This document shows, piece by piece, positions 52,979 to 62,146 of a stretch of DNA of 64,000 nt; position 1 is the first letter of the stretch; every line of letters starts with the position of its first letter. The DNA comes from Planctomycetaceae bacterium (GTDB lineage: Bacteria; Planctomycetota; UBA1135; GCA-002686595), in NCBI GenBank assembly GCA_016125265.1, contig WGMC01000028.1, forward strand, positions 48,700 to 112,699, given 5' to 3'. The position numbers and the translations under genes are program-made. The notes below the pieces were generated by a model that was not told the DNA's origin, made no database searches, and saw nothing but the letters and a program-made list of their open reading frames with translations.

Positions 52979-53878
52979 ATGGGCGCCAGGACCCCGCCGA
53001 CCGAGAAACCCGCCGCCTCGAAGCTGGACAGCGGGCCGGCCCTCTCGATCGTGCAGGGCGACAACCTCGAATTCCTGCGCGGCGAGCCCGGCGGCCGCTA
53101 CCACCTGATCGCCGTCGACCCGCCCTTTCACTCGGGTCGTGTGCAGCGCCGCACACGCCTGCGCACCCGCCGGGATCCCGAAGGCGCCCGCGTCGGCTTC
53201 CGCGGGCAACGCCACAGCGAAGAGCTGCTGGGCGCCGCGTCCTTCGACGATCGTTTCGACGATTCCGCGGCGTACCTCCATTTCTTGGAGGAGCGCTTCA
53301 CCGAGGCGCGCCGGGTGCTGCACCCCGGGGGCACGTTCGTCGTGCACCTCGACCCGCGCGAGTCCCACTACGTGAAGGTGATGCTCGACGGCATCTTCGG
53401 ACGCCGCTCGTTCCTCAACGAAATCGTCTGGGCCTACGACTACGGCGCGCGCACACGCTCGCGTTGGCCGGCCAAACACGACGTGCTCCTCGTCTACGTC
53501 GCCGACCCCAAACGCTTCACCTTCCGCTACGCCGACATGGACCGGGTGCCGTACCTGGCGCCGAAACTCGTCGGCCCCGAAAAGGCGGCGCGCGGCAAAA
53601 CACCCACCGACGTGTGGTGGCAGACGATCGTGCCACCCGGTTCGAAGGAGCGCACCGGCTACCCGACCCAAAAGCCCGTGGCGATCTACGAACGCCTCGT
53701 GCGTGTGCACTCGAACCCGGGAGACCACGTGCTCGACTTCTTCGCCGGCAGCGGCACGACCGGCGAAGCAGCCCTGCGCCACGGCCGCCACGCGACCCTG
53801 GTGGACCAGAGCCCCGAGGCGGTAGCGGTGATGCACCGCCGCCTCGCTCCGCTCGCCGAGAGCGCCCCCACGACGTAG
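52979..53878 (+). CDS. Solitary DNA methyltransferase (N4/N6, beta-class order)
   Basis: 299 aa. Motif IV is DPPF (47-50), and the SAM-binding motif I is FAGSGTTG at about 255-262 near the C terminus, so the order is IV before I, as in the beta class. TGYPTQKPVAIYERLV precedes motif I. The target-recognition region lies between about 60 and 225 (SRWPAKHDVLLVYV, VWWQTIV). It would methylate adenine or cytosine amino groups in duplex DNA using S-adenosylmethionine. No restriction enzyme gene is next to it, so it is an orphan, perhaps regulatory or a remnant. The ATG at 52979 has a promoter-like hexamer 6 nt away. Confidence 0.88.
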   Translation: MGARTPPTEKPAASKLDSGPALSIVQGDNLEFLRGEPGGRYHLIAVDPPFHSGRVQRRTRLRTRRDPEGARVGFRGQRHSEELLGAASFDDRFDDSAAYLHFLEERFTEARRVLHPGGTFVVHLDPRESHYVKVMLDGIFGRRSFLNEIVWAYDYGARTRSRWPAKHDVLLVYVADPKRFTFRYADMDRVPYLAPKLVGPEKAARGKTPTDVWWQTIVPPGSKERTGYPTQKPVAIYERLVRVHSNPGDHVLDFFAGSGTTGEAALRHGRHATLVDQSPEAVAVMHRRLAPLAESAPTT

Positions 53879-53905
53879 TCCCCGCGGGTACTAGGGACGT
53901 GGCGC

Positions 53906-55084
53906 TCACCGGGGCTGCACCGCGCCATCCCAAAGAGCAGACAAGAACTCCTGCCACGGCAAGATCTCCAGTCCGTCCTCGGTTCGGCGCTGACGCGGGG
54001 CGCGGCACACCAAGATGGCTCTGCTGCCGGGGTGCTCTTCGCGCCAGGCACGGAGGCCGCGCAGGTGGTCTGAGGTCGGTTGTTCGCTTGACTTCACTTC
54101 GATGGCAACCTGTCCATCGCCGAGAATGAAGTCGACCTCGATACCCGACGCTGTGCGCCACCACGCGATGGGATAACGTGCGCCGCTGTAGCTCGAGTGG
54201 GCGCGCAGCTCCAAGAACACAAAGTGCTCGAAAGCCGCCCCAAACTCGGCCGAACCGGGCTTCATCGGGCCGCGGTGCGCCAGTTCGTTGACGATGCCGA
54301 TGTCGAAGAACCAGAAGCGGGGCGACAGTATCGCACGTCGTTTGGCACGCGCGCGCCAGGCTGGAATCCAGGTACTCAGTAGGGTGTCGCTCAGGACGTC
54401 GAAGTACCCTCGGACCGTGTTCGCCGCCACCCCGACCTCGCGCGCGACCGACGCGTAGTTGACCAAACTCCCGTTGCTGAAGGCTGCGACTTCGAGGAAG
54501 CGCTGGAAGGCAGGGAGGTTGCGCGTCAGAGCTTCCGCCAGCACTTCTTCGGCCAGGTAGTCGCCCACATAGGCGGCGAGGCGACGGGATGGTTCCGATG
54601 CGAGGTAGTGGTCCGGCAAGAGACCGTGGTTCAATGCTCTCACGAGATCGAAGTTCGGCACTTCCGCACTGACCAACGGGTAGAGGTCCAACCGAACGGC
54701 CCGCCCGCCGAGCAGATTGCCCCCTCCCCGCTGCAACTTCCGTGGACTGGAACCGCTCAGCACGAACCGCCAGCCGTGGTGGGACATCAACCGGTGCACC
54801 TCGTCGAGGAGTTCGGGGAGCTTCTGCACCTCGTCGATGACGATTGGCACGGGCTGGTGCCCATGGCGCCACCCGAGGGCGGCACATTCTTCGGCCAGGA
54901 TTCCCGGTCGCGCGGAGAGTCTTCGAAACTCAGCCGAATCCAAGAGGTCGTAAGCGGGGGCCGTAGGAAACAGCGTCCGCAAGAGTGTGCTTTTCCCGGT
55001 CTGGCGCGGCCCCCAGAGGAAACAACTCTCCCGGCCCAGAACCTCCGCGTTCAGTTTGCGGATAATCATGACAATCGTCAGCAT
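53906..55084 (-). CDS. AAA-family ATPase with DUF4143 domain
   Basis: 392 aa from the ATG at 55084; an ATG at 55069 (MIIRKL) would be a tighter start and is equally possible. The Walker A motif is WGPRQTGKSTLLR, Walker B is QPVPIVIDEVQKLPELLDEV, and the sensor is GWRFVLSGSSPRKL. The C-terminal half (DYLAEEVLAEALTRNLPAFQ, YFDVLSDTLLSTWIPAW, FWFFDIGIVNEL, IAWWRTASGIEVDFILGDG) is the DUF4143 nuclease-like end, with a possible PD-(D/E)xK core in GIEVDFILGDGQVAIEVKSS. Such genes are frequent in mobile or defence-rich regions. The actual role is unknown. Codon use looks somewhat less GC-biased than the neighbours, which suggests transfer. Confidence 0.85.
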   Translation of the reverse strand: MLTIVMIIRKLNAEVLGRESCFLWGPRQTGKSTLLRTLFPTAPAYDLLDSAEFRRLSARPGILAEECAALGWRHGHQPVPIVIDEVQKLPELLDEVHRLMSHHGWRFVLSGSSPRKLQRGGGNLLGGRAVRLDLYPLVSAEVPNFDLVRALNHGLLPDHYLASEPSRRLAAYVGDYLAEEVLAEALTRNLPAFQRFLEVAAFSNGSLVNYASVAREVGVAANTVRGYFDVLSDTLLSTWIPAWRARAKRRAILSPRFWFFDIGIVNELAHRGPMKPGSAEFGAAFEHFVFLELRAHSSYSGARYPIAWWRTASGIEVDFILGDGQVAIEVKSSEQPTSDHLRGLRAWREEHPGSRAILVCRAPRQRRTEDGLEILPWQEFLSALWDGAVQPR

Positions 55085-55328
55085 AGCTGCGGATGGTCAT
55101 GTGGGTGGCCTGGGGTCAGAAGATAAATGTTGGGTAAGTCGCCCAGCGTTGCTCGCCTCCGTCGCCGACCGGCAGGTCGGGTGCTGGGAATTCACTCCAA
55201 CACTGGTTGCGCGGGACACGGGTAACCCCGTAGCTGAGGCACTCGACCGATGTACCCGACGCCGTGCCCGGCCGCCGACGGCCTGTCTCGGTACTTCGCC
55301 CGCGTGGGCCATGTAAGATCCGCGCTCG

Positions 55329-58300
55329 ATGGTCGGGCAGAGTTTCCCAGGCGACGGGCCCGCCGCGGCCAATGCGGACCCCGCGCCCCTGCGCCGGGCG
55401 TACATCATCCGTGACTCGTCGGTCCAACACCTCGACGACACCCTCGAAGAACTCCGCAACCATCCGCCCGACGGCTGGTGCGTCGAGGTTGCGATGTTCG
55501 ACGAGGACATCAGCCAGGGCCGCATCTTCGAGGAGGTCGTGCGCAAGAAACTCGAGGCCGCACACCTTGTGGTGGCGCTGACCGACGAGCCGAATGCCAA
55601 CGTGGCCTTCGAGTTGGGTTACGTGCGCGGTTTGGCGCTTCAGTCGACTGACGATCGCCACTTTGTTCTGGCCACGAGCCGCAGCCAACCTCCGGCTTGG
55701 CTGGAGAATGAGCCTCCCTACATGGGCCTCGGCATCTGCAGGGCGGCGGACCTCACGGCCCTCGAGACGCTACTGCGGCAAGCTCGTGGTGCGCGGTACG
55801 AAGAACGGCCCCGCAGCGGCGAAGCAACCCTCTTTCTGTGCCCACCAAATGGACTTGGCGAACCGTACTCGCGCGCTGCAGCGCGCGAGGTTCCGCACTG
55901 GCAGCGCTATTCCGGGGGGACCTGGACCCTTGCGGACATGCACCGCCAGCTCGATGGCATCGGCCGCGTGGTCTGGGTGATCTGCCCGCGGGACGATCAG
56001 CAGGATCCCCGCGACGGTCCGGGCAACACCGCCTGCGCGGCCCTCGCGGGCTTTGCACGCGCCCTGGATATCGAGACCGTCACCCTACGCGCGACGGCCG
56101 CCCGCAACGTGGCGGACGTGGCCTCCAAGGCGACGGTATTCGATGGTTCGGACGGACTGCGGCAACACCTGAAGACGTTGGCGGCGCCCCCCTTGCCCAA
56201 TGCCGCAACACCGGGCGCAGAGATCGACCCCCTCGACGCCTACTGGCGCTACGCGCGGGCGCGTTGCGCGCGGCTTGTGTCCCTCTACCCAACCCACGCC
56301 GAAGACCTCGACAAGGTGTGTGTGGAACTCGCGCTCGCGCCTGGTTTGGCCGGGACGCGCACCGTCAGTCTGCGTCAGTTGCTCGCCCTGGCCCCCGAAG
56401 ACGAATCGCCAGAGGTCTCAGAAGGCGCGGAGGATCTGCTCGGTCTGGGCCGTCTCCGTGGCCGCCGGGTCACGGGCCAATGGGTGCTGCTCGGCGACCC
56501 CGGGGCGGGCAAGTCCACCGCGGCCAAGCACCTTGTGGTGGCGCTGGCCGACCTGCGCGCGAAGGTGCGCGCGGGCGAGGCTTTGGACGCCGAGCAGCAG
56601 GCGCTGTTCCAGGACGGCGAGCCGCCCGTGGCCCTCTTCCTGTCGCTTCCCGCGCTGGCCACCGCTCCCTCGCCCTTACCCGCGCCCACATCCCACGTGG
56701 CGGCGCAGGTGGCCAACGCCGATGGGGACGCAGCGGCCCGCGGCTTGGCAGACCGCCTACAAAGCCTCGGGCAGAAAGACGGCCGCCTTTGGGTGCTCTT
56801 GGACGGCTACGACGAACTGGACCGCGATCAGCGCAGTGCCCTGCGCAACCACTTGCCCAGCTGGCGCGAATCCCTGCCCGGCGCGCGCTTGTTGGTCACC
56901 AGCCGCCGCACCGGTTACGAGCCCGTGGGCGCGCCCTTCCGCGAGGCGAGCGTGGAGCCCCTGGACCGGGCGCGCCAGGACGACCTTCTCGTGCGCTGGC
57001 TCGGGACCGTGCGGGCCCGGGAGGTGCGCCACCAGATCGACGCGCACCCGACCCTCGCCGAAGTCGCCCAGAACCCTCTTCTGCTCTCGCTCCTCGCCAA
57101 GCTGGAGGACGAGCGCCTTTCTGGACCGCAAGCGGCGGCCTCTGCACCTCCCAGCACCCTCGACGCCGTCTACGACCGGGCCGTGCAGCACCTGTTGACC
57201 CGCGGACACGGCGAACAGCCTCGACCCGTAAAGTCCCCCGCGTACGCTCGCGAACTCTTGGGTGCGCTGTCGTTGGCACTGCAAGGCGAGGAGCGCGAGT
57301 CGTGGAGCCGCACGCAACTCGACGAGGCCCTGCGCGCGCTGCTGCGTCCGGATTCGATCCCCCCCGACGCCGCCGATCGGACTCTTCGAGAGCGGCGCCA
57401 GCGACGTCTGACCGAACTCCTCGCCGATGGCTGGCAGAACGCCGACGGATTCTTCAGCGACCTCGACCAGAACGGCGGATTGATGGGGCAGCTCGACGGC
57501 TCCGCACAGCCCTGGCGTTTCTTGCACCGCAGCCTGCGCGAGTTCCTGGCCGCCGAGGAACTGGCCCGCTTGGGCCCAGAGCACTGCAGCGCCCACGGGC
57601 CGGCTCTGGCCGACCCCGCCCGGTGGGCCGAGGTCTTCGGCTTGCTCCTGGGTCGCCTGGGCCGCGGGGACGGGAACCGCGCGGATGCCGCCGAACTGAA
57701 GGCCGCCCGCGAGCGGGTGCTTGCCGACCTCTGCACAAACGCACCCTCCCTAGCCCTGCGGGCTCTGCCCGCCGTGGAGGGACTTTCGATGGAAGAGGGC
57801 CTTGCCTGGCTCGAGCGACCGCGCGACCCGCGGTCGTGGCAAGAAATCCTCGAACAGTCCCGCGGCGAGCGCCTGCAGTGGGACGGGGACCATCTGGTCC
57901 GTTTGATCGCCGGCTGGCGCCGAGGCGGAATTCGGGACGAGTCCATTCGGGCCTTCCTACTCAGCGAGGCGAAGCCCGAACGCCAGACAGAGGAGTTGGC
58001 CTTCTTCCTCTACGGTCTCGAACACAGCGGCCAACGCGTGGACCGCGAAGAGTTCTTCGGACGCTGTGGTCGCTGGCCGGAGCAAGGCAGCCCCGCGTTG
58101 CCCGATGCGGTACGCATTCCAGTGGACGATTCGGACTCGGTCCGATTCCGGATGGGGAGCCCGAATGGAGTCGGACACAGCGACGAGCAGCCCCAACGCG
58201 AAGTAACGCTTCGCCCTTACCGCATGGCCGTGACCGCGGTGACGGAGTCCGAGTACGTGCGCTTCGATCCAAGACGTCGGGCCAGCCACCCCAAACGCCC

Positions 58301-58757
58301 TGTCGTCGGAGTCTCCTGGTGGGAGGCATGGCTCTACGCCCGCTGGTTGGGTGGTCGCCTGCCGACGGAGGCCGAGTGGGAGTGCGCCGCCAGGGCTGGC
58401 ACCCAGACCCTCTGGTCCCACGGGGACGATGAAGCGAGCCTGAGCGAGTACGCCTGGTACCAGACGAATGCCAAAGATGGAGTTCACGATGTCGGCACCA
58501 GGCGGCCCAACCCCTGGGGCCTCGGGGACGTGCACGGCAATGTTGCGGAGTGGTGCGAGGACTGGTATGAGGACTACGACCCGGCACGGGGGGTGGATTC
58601 GGCGGGCCCGGCCGAGGGCCACGGGCGCGTGTTGCGCGGCGGGTCCTTCAATGTCGCCGCTAGGTGGTGTCGCTCGGCATTCCGCGGCTGGAGCTGGCCC
58701 TGGAATCGGCACGGCGACGTCGGCTTCCGGGTCGTGCTCCCGTGCTCGCGCCCTTGA
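55329..58757 (+). CDS. TIR-like/NACHT/FGE-sulfatase receptor-type protein (first of two)
   Basis: 1142 aa. Residues about 20-150 hold a TIR or deoxyribosyltransferase-like domain with LVVALTDEPNANVAFELGYV, whose Glu is the typical nucleotide-cleaving residue. About 160-300 is a second related domain. The NTPase has Walker A GDPGAGKST (389-397), Walker B LWVLLDGYDELD and the NACHT helix RFLHRSLREFLAAEE. The C-terminal FGE-sulfatase domain (about 925-1142) has SWWEAWLYARWLGGRLPTEA, NPWGLGDVHGNVAEWC and the end RVLRGGSF...GFRVVLP. It is probably a cytoplasmic STAND/NLR-like sensor in which ligand binding by the C-terminal lectin-fold domain triggers the N-terminal enzyme (inference). The last 43 residues are the variable patch. 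TAAGAT lies 9 nt before the ATG. Confidence 0.88.
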   Translation: MVGQSFPGDGPAAANADPAPLRRAYIIRDSSVQHLDDTLEELRNHPPDGWCVEVAMFDEDISQGRIFEEVVRKKLEAAHLVVALTDEPNANVAFELGYVRGLALQSTDDRHFVLATSRSQPPAWLENEPPYMGLGICRAADLTALETLLRQARGARYEERPRSGEATLFLCPPNGLGEPYSRAAAREVPHWQRYSGGTWTLADMHRQLDGIGRVVWVICPRDDQQDPRDGPGNTACAALAGFARALDIETVTLRATAARNVADVASKATVFDGSDGLRQHLKTLAAPPLPNAATPGAEIDPLDAYWRYARARCARLVSLYPTHAEDLDKVCVELALAPGLAGTRTVSLRQLLALAPEDESPEVSEGAEDLLGLGRLRGRRVTGQWVLLGDPGAGKSTAAKHLVVALADLRAKVRAGEALDAEQQALFQDGEPPVALFLSLPALATAPSPLPAPTSHVAAQVANADGDAAARGLADRLQSLGQKDGRLWVLLDGYDELDRDQRSALRNHLPSWRESLPGARLLVTSRRTGYEPVGAPFREASVEPLDRARQDDLLVRWLGTVRAREVRHQIDAHPTLAEVAQNPLLLSLLAKLEDERLSGPQAAASAPPSTLDAVYDRAVQHLLTRGHGEQPRPVKSPAYARELLGALSLALQGEERESWSRTQLDEALRALLRPDSIPPDAADRTLRERRQRRLTELLADGWQNADGFFSDLDQNGGLMGQLDGSAQPWRFLHRSLREFLAAEELARLGPEHCSAHGPALADPARWAEVFGLLLGRLGRGDGNRADAAELKAARERVLADLCTNAPSLALRALPAVEGLSMEEGLAWLERPRDPRSWQEILEQSRGERLQWDGDHLVRLIAGWRRGGIRDESIRAFLLSEAKPERQTEELAFFLYGLEHSGQRVDREEFFGRCGRWPEQGSPALPDAVRIPVDDSDSVRFRMGSPNGVGHSDEQPQREVTLRPYRMAVTAVTESEYVRFDPRRRASHPKRPVVGVSWWEAWLYARWLGGRLPTEAEWECAARAGTQTLWSHGDDEASLSEYAWYQTNAKDGVHDVGTRRPNPWGLGDVHGNVAEWCEDWYEDYDPARGVDSAGPAEGHGRVLRGGSFNVAARWCRSAFRGWSWPWNRHGDVGFRVVLPCSRP
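58644..58718 (+). repeat. Candidate variable repeat in the first receptor
   Basis: Codons for FNVAARWCRSAFRGWSWPWN...D. Thirteen positions differ in codon from the paralogue at the same place, while the CRSAFR, W and WPW frame is kept. Twelve of these change the amino acid. Many changed codons end in C (GTC/CAC, GCC/GGC, GGC/AGC, AGC/AAC, CAC/TTC, GGC/GAC, GAC/AGC), as expected if AAC codons were randomised at their adenines. Confidence 0.5.
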
Positions 58758-58804
58758 CCTTGGCCGCTTGTTCTTGATGTGTCCCCGATACGACGGATCC
58801 GCCG
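58719..58804 (+). repeat. 86-bp conserved block across the receptor stop codon, copy 1
   Basis: Matches 62108-62193 with four mismatches. It covers the last 39 coding bases (VGFRVVLPCSRP and stop) and 47 non-coding bases. It ends in CGACGGATCCGCCG (58791-58804), a 14-bp palindrome with one mismatch. This could be an initiation-of-mutagenic-homing type element plus hairpin, or a shared terminator. Confidence 0.6.
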
Positions 58805-58867
58805 CGTCCAACTTGTTCGCGTCGCCACCCGGCCCCCTGCCCACTCGATTCCGAAAGTGATCTCGCG

Positions 58868-61800
58868 ATGAAAACGACGACGAACAGCTCCGCGGACACA
58901 CCGCCCGGCGATGGCGCCGTGCCGAGGCGCGTGTTCTTCGCCTTCGACTTCACCGATCAGGTGACGGCGGACGTCGTCGACGCGCTGGTCGATAGGCCAC
59001 CCCCCGGCCTCGACCCCAGGAGGGCGAGCGGCGGCCAGGGCGATCTTTGGACGCAGGTGGCGCGCGAGATCGAGGCAGCGGCGGCCGTGGTGGCGCTGAT
59101 CGACCACGCCAACGCGAACGTGGCCTTCGAGTACGGCTATGCCCTCGGTTGTCGCAAGGAGTGCTACCTGCTCCAGGCCCAGGCGGAAACCCCCAACTGG
59201 ATCCAAGGTCCGCCGTTCCATGGCCTGCTGCGGGGACCGGGCAGCAAGGGCTCGGAGATCCGGGCCAGCCTGCAGAAGGAAGGAGCGGTTCACACATCGC
59301 CGGTTGTTTCGGGCGATCGGACGGTGTTCCTCTGTCCGAATGAGAACATCGGAGAAAACCTGCGCGAGTTCGTCGCCAGGGAGCGGCCGGACTGGCACCT
59401 CCCGGACGAGAACGGCTGGAACCTGGCCAACATCGAAACGGCCCTCGCTCGATCGTGGCGTGTCGTCTGGGTCGTGCTCTGGTTCGATCCGACGGTCACC
59501 CGGCGCCACGGACGGGCGAACGCCGCCCACGCGGCCGTGGCCGGCTTCGCGCGCGCGCGCGGCCTCGATCTGAAGGTGCTTCGGCACACAGCCGCCATCG
59601 AACTCGTGGACGTCGGGCGCGACGTGATTCCGTTCGAGAACGTTCGCGCGTTCGAGCAGATGCTCGGCGAATTCGATCGGGACCTCGATGCACGCCGCCG
59701 TGAGGTGCTCGCGAACCTGCGCGTGGGCGCATCCGCTCCCGTGGCCGAACCCGCGCGATCGCCGATCGATCCCATCACCGCCTACCGCACCTGGGTGCAG
59801 TCGGCCCACGCGACTACGGTCCCTTTCTTCGGCAGCGCGGCCCGGGCTCTGGCGGACGTCTTCGTGAGGCGGCACGTCGCGCCGTCGGTGCGTTCGCCGC
59901 AGCACGCGAGGTCCCGCGCGGCGGGCCGAGATCCCGACTCCGATGCCGAAGTCCTGGGACGCGGGGACTGGACCCTGGCCTCCCTCCTTAGCCTCGAACG
60001 GGGAGGCGCGCTCGATGTCACCGGCCGCTGGGTGCTCTTGGGGCCGCCGGGCAGCGGCAAGTCGACCTTGTGCCGCCGGCTCGCCTGCGAACTGGCCGAG
60101 GATGCAAACGGCCCCCTGCCGCTGCTGGTCTCCCTCGAGCGCCTGTGCACGCAGGGCCAAGGCGATGCCTTCGACCTGGTCGAAGCCGACACCCGCCGCG
60201 GCGCGGAGGGCGAGGGCTTGGCGGGACTGGCGGAGCGGTTGCGTACCCGCGCCAAGCAATCCGGGGACGTGTGGATCCTGCTCGATGGACTGGACGAGGT
60301 GGTAGCCGAACAGGGCACTGCCCTGCGCGAAGTTCTAGCTGCGATGGCCCAGGCCTATCCCGACTGCCCGATCCTGGTGACCTCGCGCCGCACGGGTTAC
60401 GCGGGCGCGCCCGAGCCGAGCTTCCGGGAGGCCGAGCTTCTGCCCCTCGGGGATCCGCAGCAAGCGCAGTTGCTGCGGAACTGGCTGGGTGCCGATCTCG
60501 GAAACGCGGCTTGGGAGCGCATCCGCGCGTCGGAGCGCATGGGCGAGCTGGCTGCGAACCCCTTCCTGCTCACCATGCTGGCCCAGCTCTCGAAGGAAGG
60601 GCCCGGCTTGCCGCGCACCCGCGGCGCCCTCTACCGCGAAGCCGTCGACCTGCTGCTGCGCCGCGGGTACGGCGCGATCCAACGCGGCATGAAGGCGTGG
60701 GAGTCGGCCCGCGCCGTTCTCGCAGAGCTCTCCCTCGCGCTGCAACACAAAGGCGGCGAGGCATGGGAGCGCGCGGACGTGCACGCGGTGCTGCAAGGCG
60801 TGCTCGCCCAGAGCCCGCGGGCCAGCCAGACCATCCAGTTCTCCTGGGGTTCGGATCCAAGCCGCTTCCTCGACGACGTCGAGCGCGACTCCGGTCTGCT
60901 GGGACCCCACCGCGGGCGTCACGAGCCCTGGCGCTACCTGCACCGCAGCCTGCGCGAGTACCTGGCCGCGCGGGCCCTGGCGGACGACCCCGCGCTGGAC
61001 ACCGGCGGTCTCATCGCCCAATTGGAGAGCGAGCAGGGCGCCGCCCGCTGGGGCGAAACGATCAGTCTTCTGGTCGGCCTCTTGAACCGCGACGATCTCC
61101 GCCGCGCGGCGCTCCTCGAGGCCATCGTCACCCGCGACCACGATTTGGCGCACCACACCCTGCCACAGCTCGAGGGGCTCGACGTGCGCGAGGCTCTCGA
61201 CCTGTTGGACCGTGTTCCCCCGGTTACGGCTGGGGACGACGAGCCATGGAACGGCGACGACCTGGCCGCGGTGCTGCGCAGCCTGCGCCTCGACGGCCAT
61301 CCCTCGGGAGAGCTGTCCGCCGCGATCCTCGAGCGCGTGGACCCCAAGCTTCCGACTCTCCGCCTAGCGCACCTCTACTACGGACTCGAAGCAGCGGGCC
61401 TGGTCCTGGATCGCGAGGCGTTCTTCCGTCGATGCGAGCGTTGGCCAAGAGAAGGTGAACCCGTTCTGCCAAAAACCGTGCGCATTCCGGTGGATGGCGC
61501 GGAGTCGGTGCGCTTCACGATGGGGAGTCCAGAACGGGTCGGGGCTCCGCTCGAACGGCCCCAACGTCAGGTGACGCTCCAACCCTACTGCATGGCGGTT
61601 GCCGCCGTGACCGAGGGCGAGTATGAGCGTTTTGATGGGATCCGTCCGGCAATGCATCCTAAGTGCCCGGTGAGAGGGATCTCTTGGTGGGAGGCATGGC
61701 TCTACGCCCGTTGGCTGGGCGGTCACCTGCCGACCGAGGCGCAGTGGGAGTGCGCCGCTCGGGCGGGCACCCAGACCCAATGGTCCCACGGGGACGATGA

Positions 61801-62146
61801 AGCGAGCCTGGAAGAGTACGCCTGCTACTCGGCGCGCCCGGGAAGCACCGTGCAAAACGTCGGCACCCGGCGGCCCAACCCTTGGGGTCTCTACGATATG
61901 CACGGCAACGTCTTCGAGTGGTGCCACGACTGGTACGGTCCCTACGACCCGGCGCAGACGTTGGACCCGGCGGGCCCGGGCCGGGGCCCGGGCGCGAATC
62001 GCGGGCCGTTTGTGCGCGTACTGCGCGGCGGCTCCTTCAGGCACGGCGCGGCGAAATGCCGCTCGGCGTTCCGCAGCTGGAACTGGCCCTGGTACCTGTT
62101 CGACAGCGTCGGCTTCCGGGTCGTGCTCCCGTGCTCGCGCCCTTGA
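58868..62146 (+). CDS. TIR-like/NACHT/FGE-sulfatase receptor-type protein (second of two)
   Basis: 1092 aa from the ATG at 58868 (AAGTGATCT upstream), 110 bp after the first receptor. N-terminal TIR-like domain (about 20-130) with AAAVVALIDHANANVAFEYGYA, then a second such domain to about 290 (VFLCPNENIGENLREFVARE, RANAAHAAVAGFARARGLDL). NACHT NTPase with Walker A GPPGSGKST (392-400), Walker B VWILLDGLDEV and LHRSLREYLAARAL. FGE-sulfatase domain about 880-1092 with GISWWEAWLYARWLGGHLP and NPWGLYDMHGNVFEWC. The end RVLRGGSFRHGAAKCRSAFR...GFRVV replaces nearly every variable residue of its paralogue. The domains are otherwise diverged, so this is an old duplication with a protected 3' end. The proposed role is the same as for the first receptor. 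Confidence 0.88.
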   Translation: MKTTTNSSADTPPGDGAVPRRVFFAFDFTDQVTADVVDALVDRPPPGLDPRRASGGQGDLWTQVAREIEAAAAVVALIDHANANVAFEYGYALGCRKECYLLQAQAETPNWIQGPPFHGLLRGPGSKGSEIRASLQKEGAVHTSPVVSGDRTVFLCPNENIGENLREFVARERPDWHLPDENGWNLANIETALARSWRVVWVVLWFDPTVTRRHGRANAAHAAVAGFARARGLDLKVLRHTAAIELVDVGRDVIPFENVRAFEQMLGEFDRDLDARRREVLANLRVGASAPVAEPARSPIDPITAYRTWVQSAHATTVPFFGSAARALADVFVRRHVAPSVRSPQHARSRAAGRDPDSDAEVLGRGDWTLASLLSLERGGALDVTGRWVLLGPPGSGKSTLCRRLACELAEDANGPLPLLVSLERLCTQGQGDAFDLVEADTRRGAEGEGLAGLAERLRTRAKQSGDVWILLDGLDEVVAEQGTALREVLAAMAQAYPDCPILVTSRRTGYAGAPEPSFREAELLPLGDPQQAQLLRNWLGADLGNAAWERIRASERMGELAANPFLLTMLAQLSKEGPGLPRTRGALYREAVDLLLRRGYGAIQRGMKAWESARAVLAELSLALQHKGGEAWERADVHAVLQGVLAQSPRASQTIQFSWGSDPSRFLDDVERDSGLLGPHRGRHEPWRYLHRSLREYLAARALADDPALDTGGLIAQLESEQGAARWGETISLLVGLLNRDDLRRAALLEAIVTRDHDLAHHTLPQLEGLDVREALDLLDRVPPVTAGDDEPWNGDDLAAVLRSLRLDGHPSGELSAAILERVDPKLPTLRLAHLYYGLEAAGLVLDREAFFRRCERWPREGEPVLPKTVRIPVDGAESVRFTMGSPERVGAPLERPQRQVTLQPYCMAVAAVTEGEYERFDGIRPAMHPKCPVRGISWWEAWLYARWLGGHLPTEAQWECAARAGTQTQWSHGDDEASLEEYACYSARPGSTVQNVGTRRPNPWGLYDMHGNVFEWCHDWYGPYDPAQTLDPAGPGRGPGANRGPFVRVLRGGSFRHGAAKCRSAFRSWNWPWYLFDSVGFRVVLPCSRP
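62033..62107 (+). repeat. Candidate variable repeat in the second receptor
   Basis: Codons for FRHGAAKCRSAFRSWNWPWYLFDS in the same position as 58644-58718. The frame residues are shared, while the variable positions differ. Confidence 0.5.

Noticed and set aside
52979..53878. A restriction-modification system
   Set aside because: Neither neighbour is a plausible paired restriction enzyme; the DUF4143 ATPase has no clear link to the methyltransferase.
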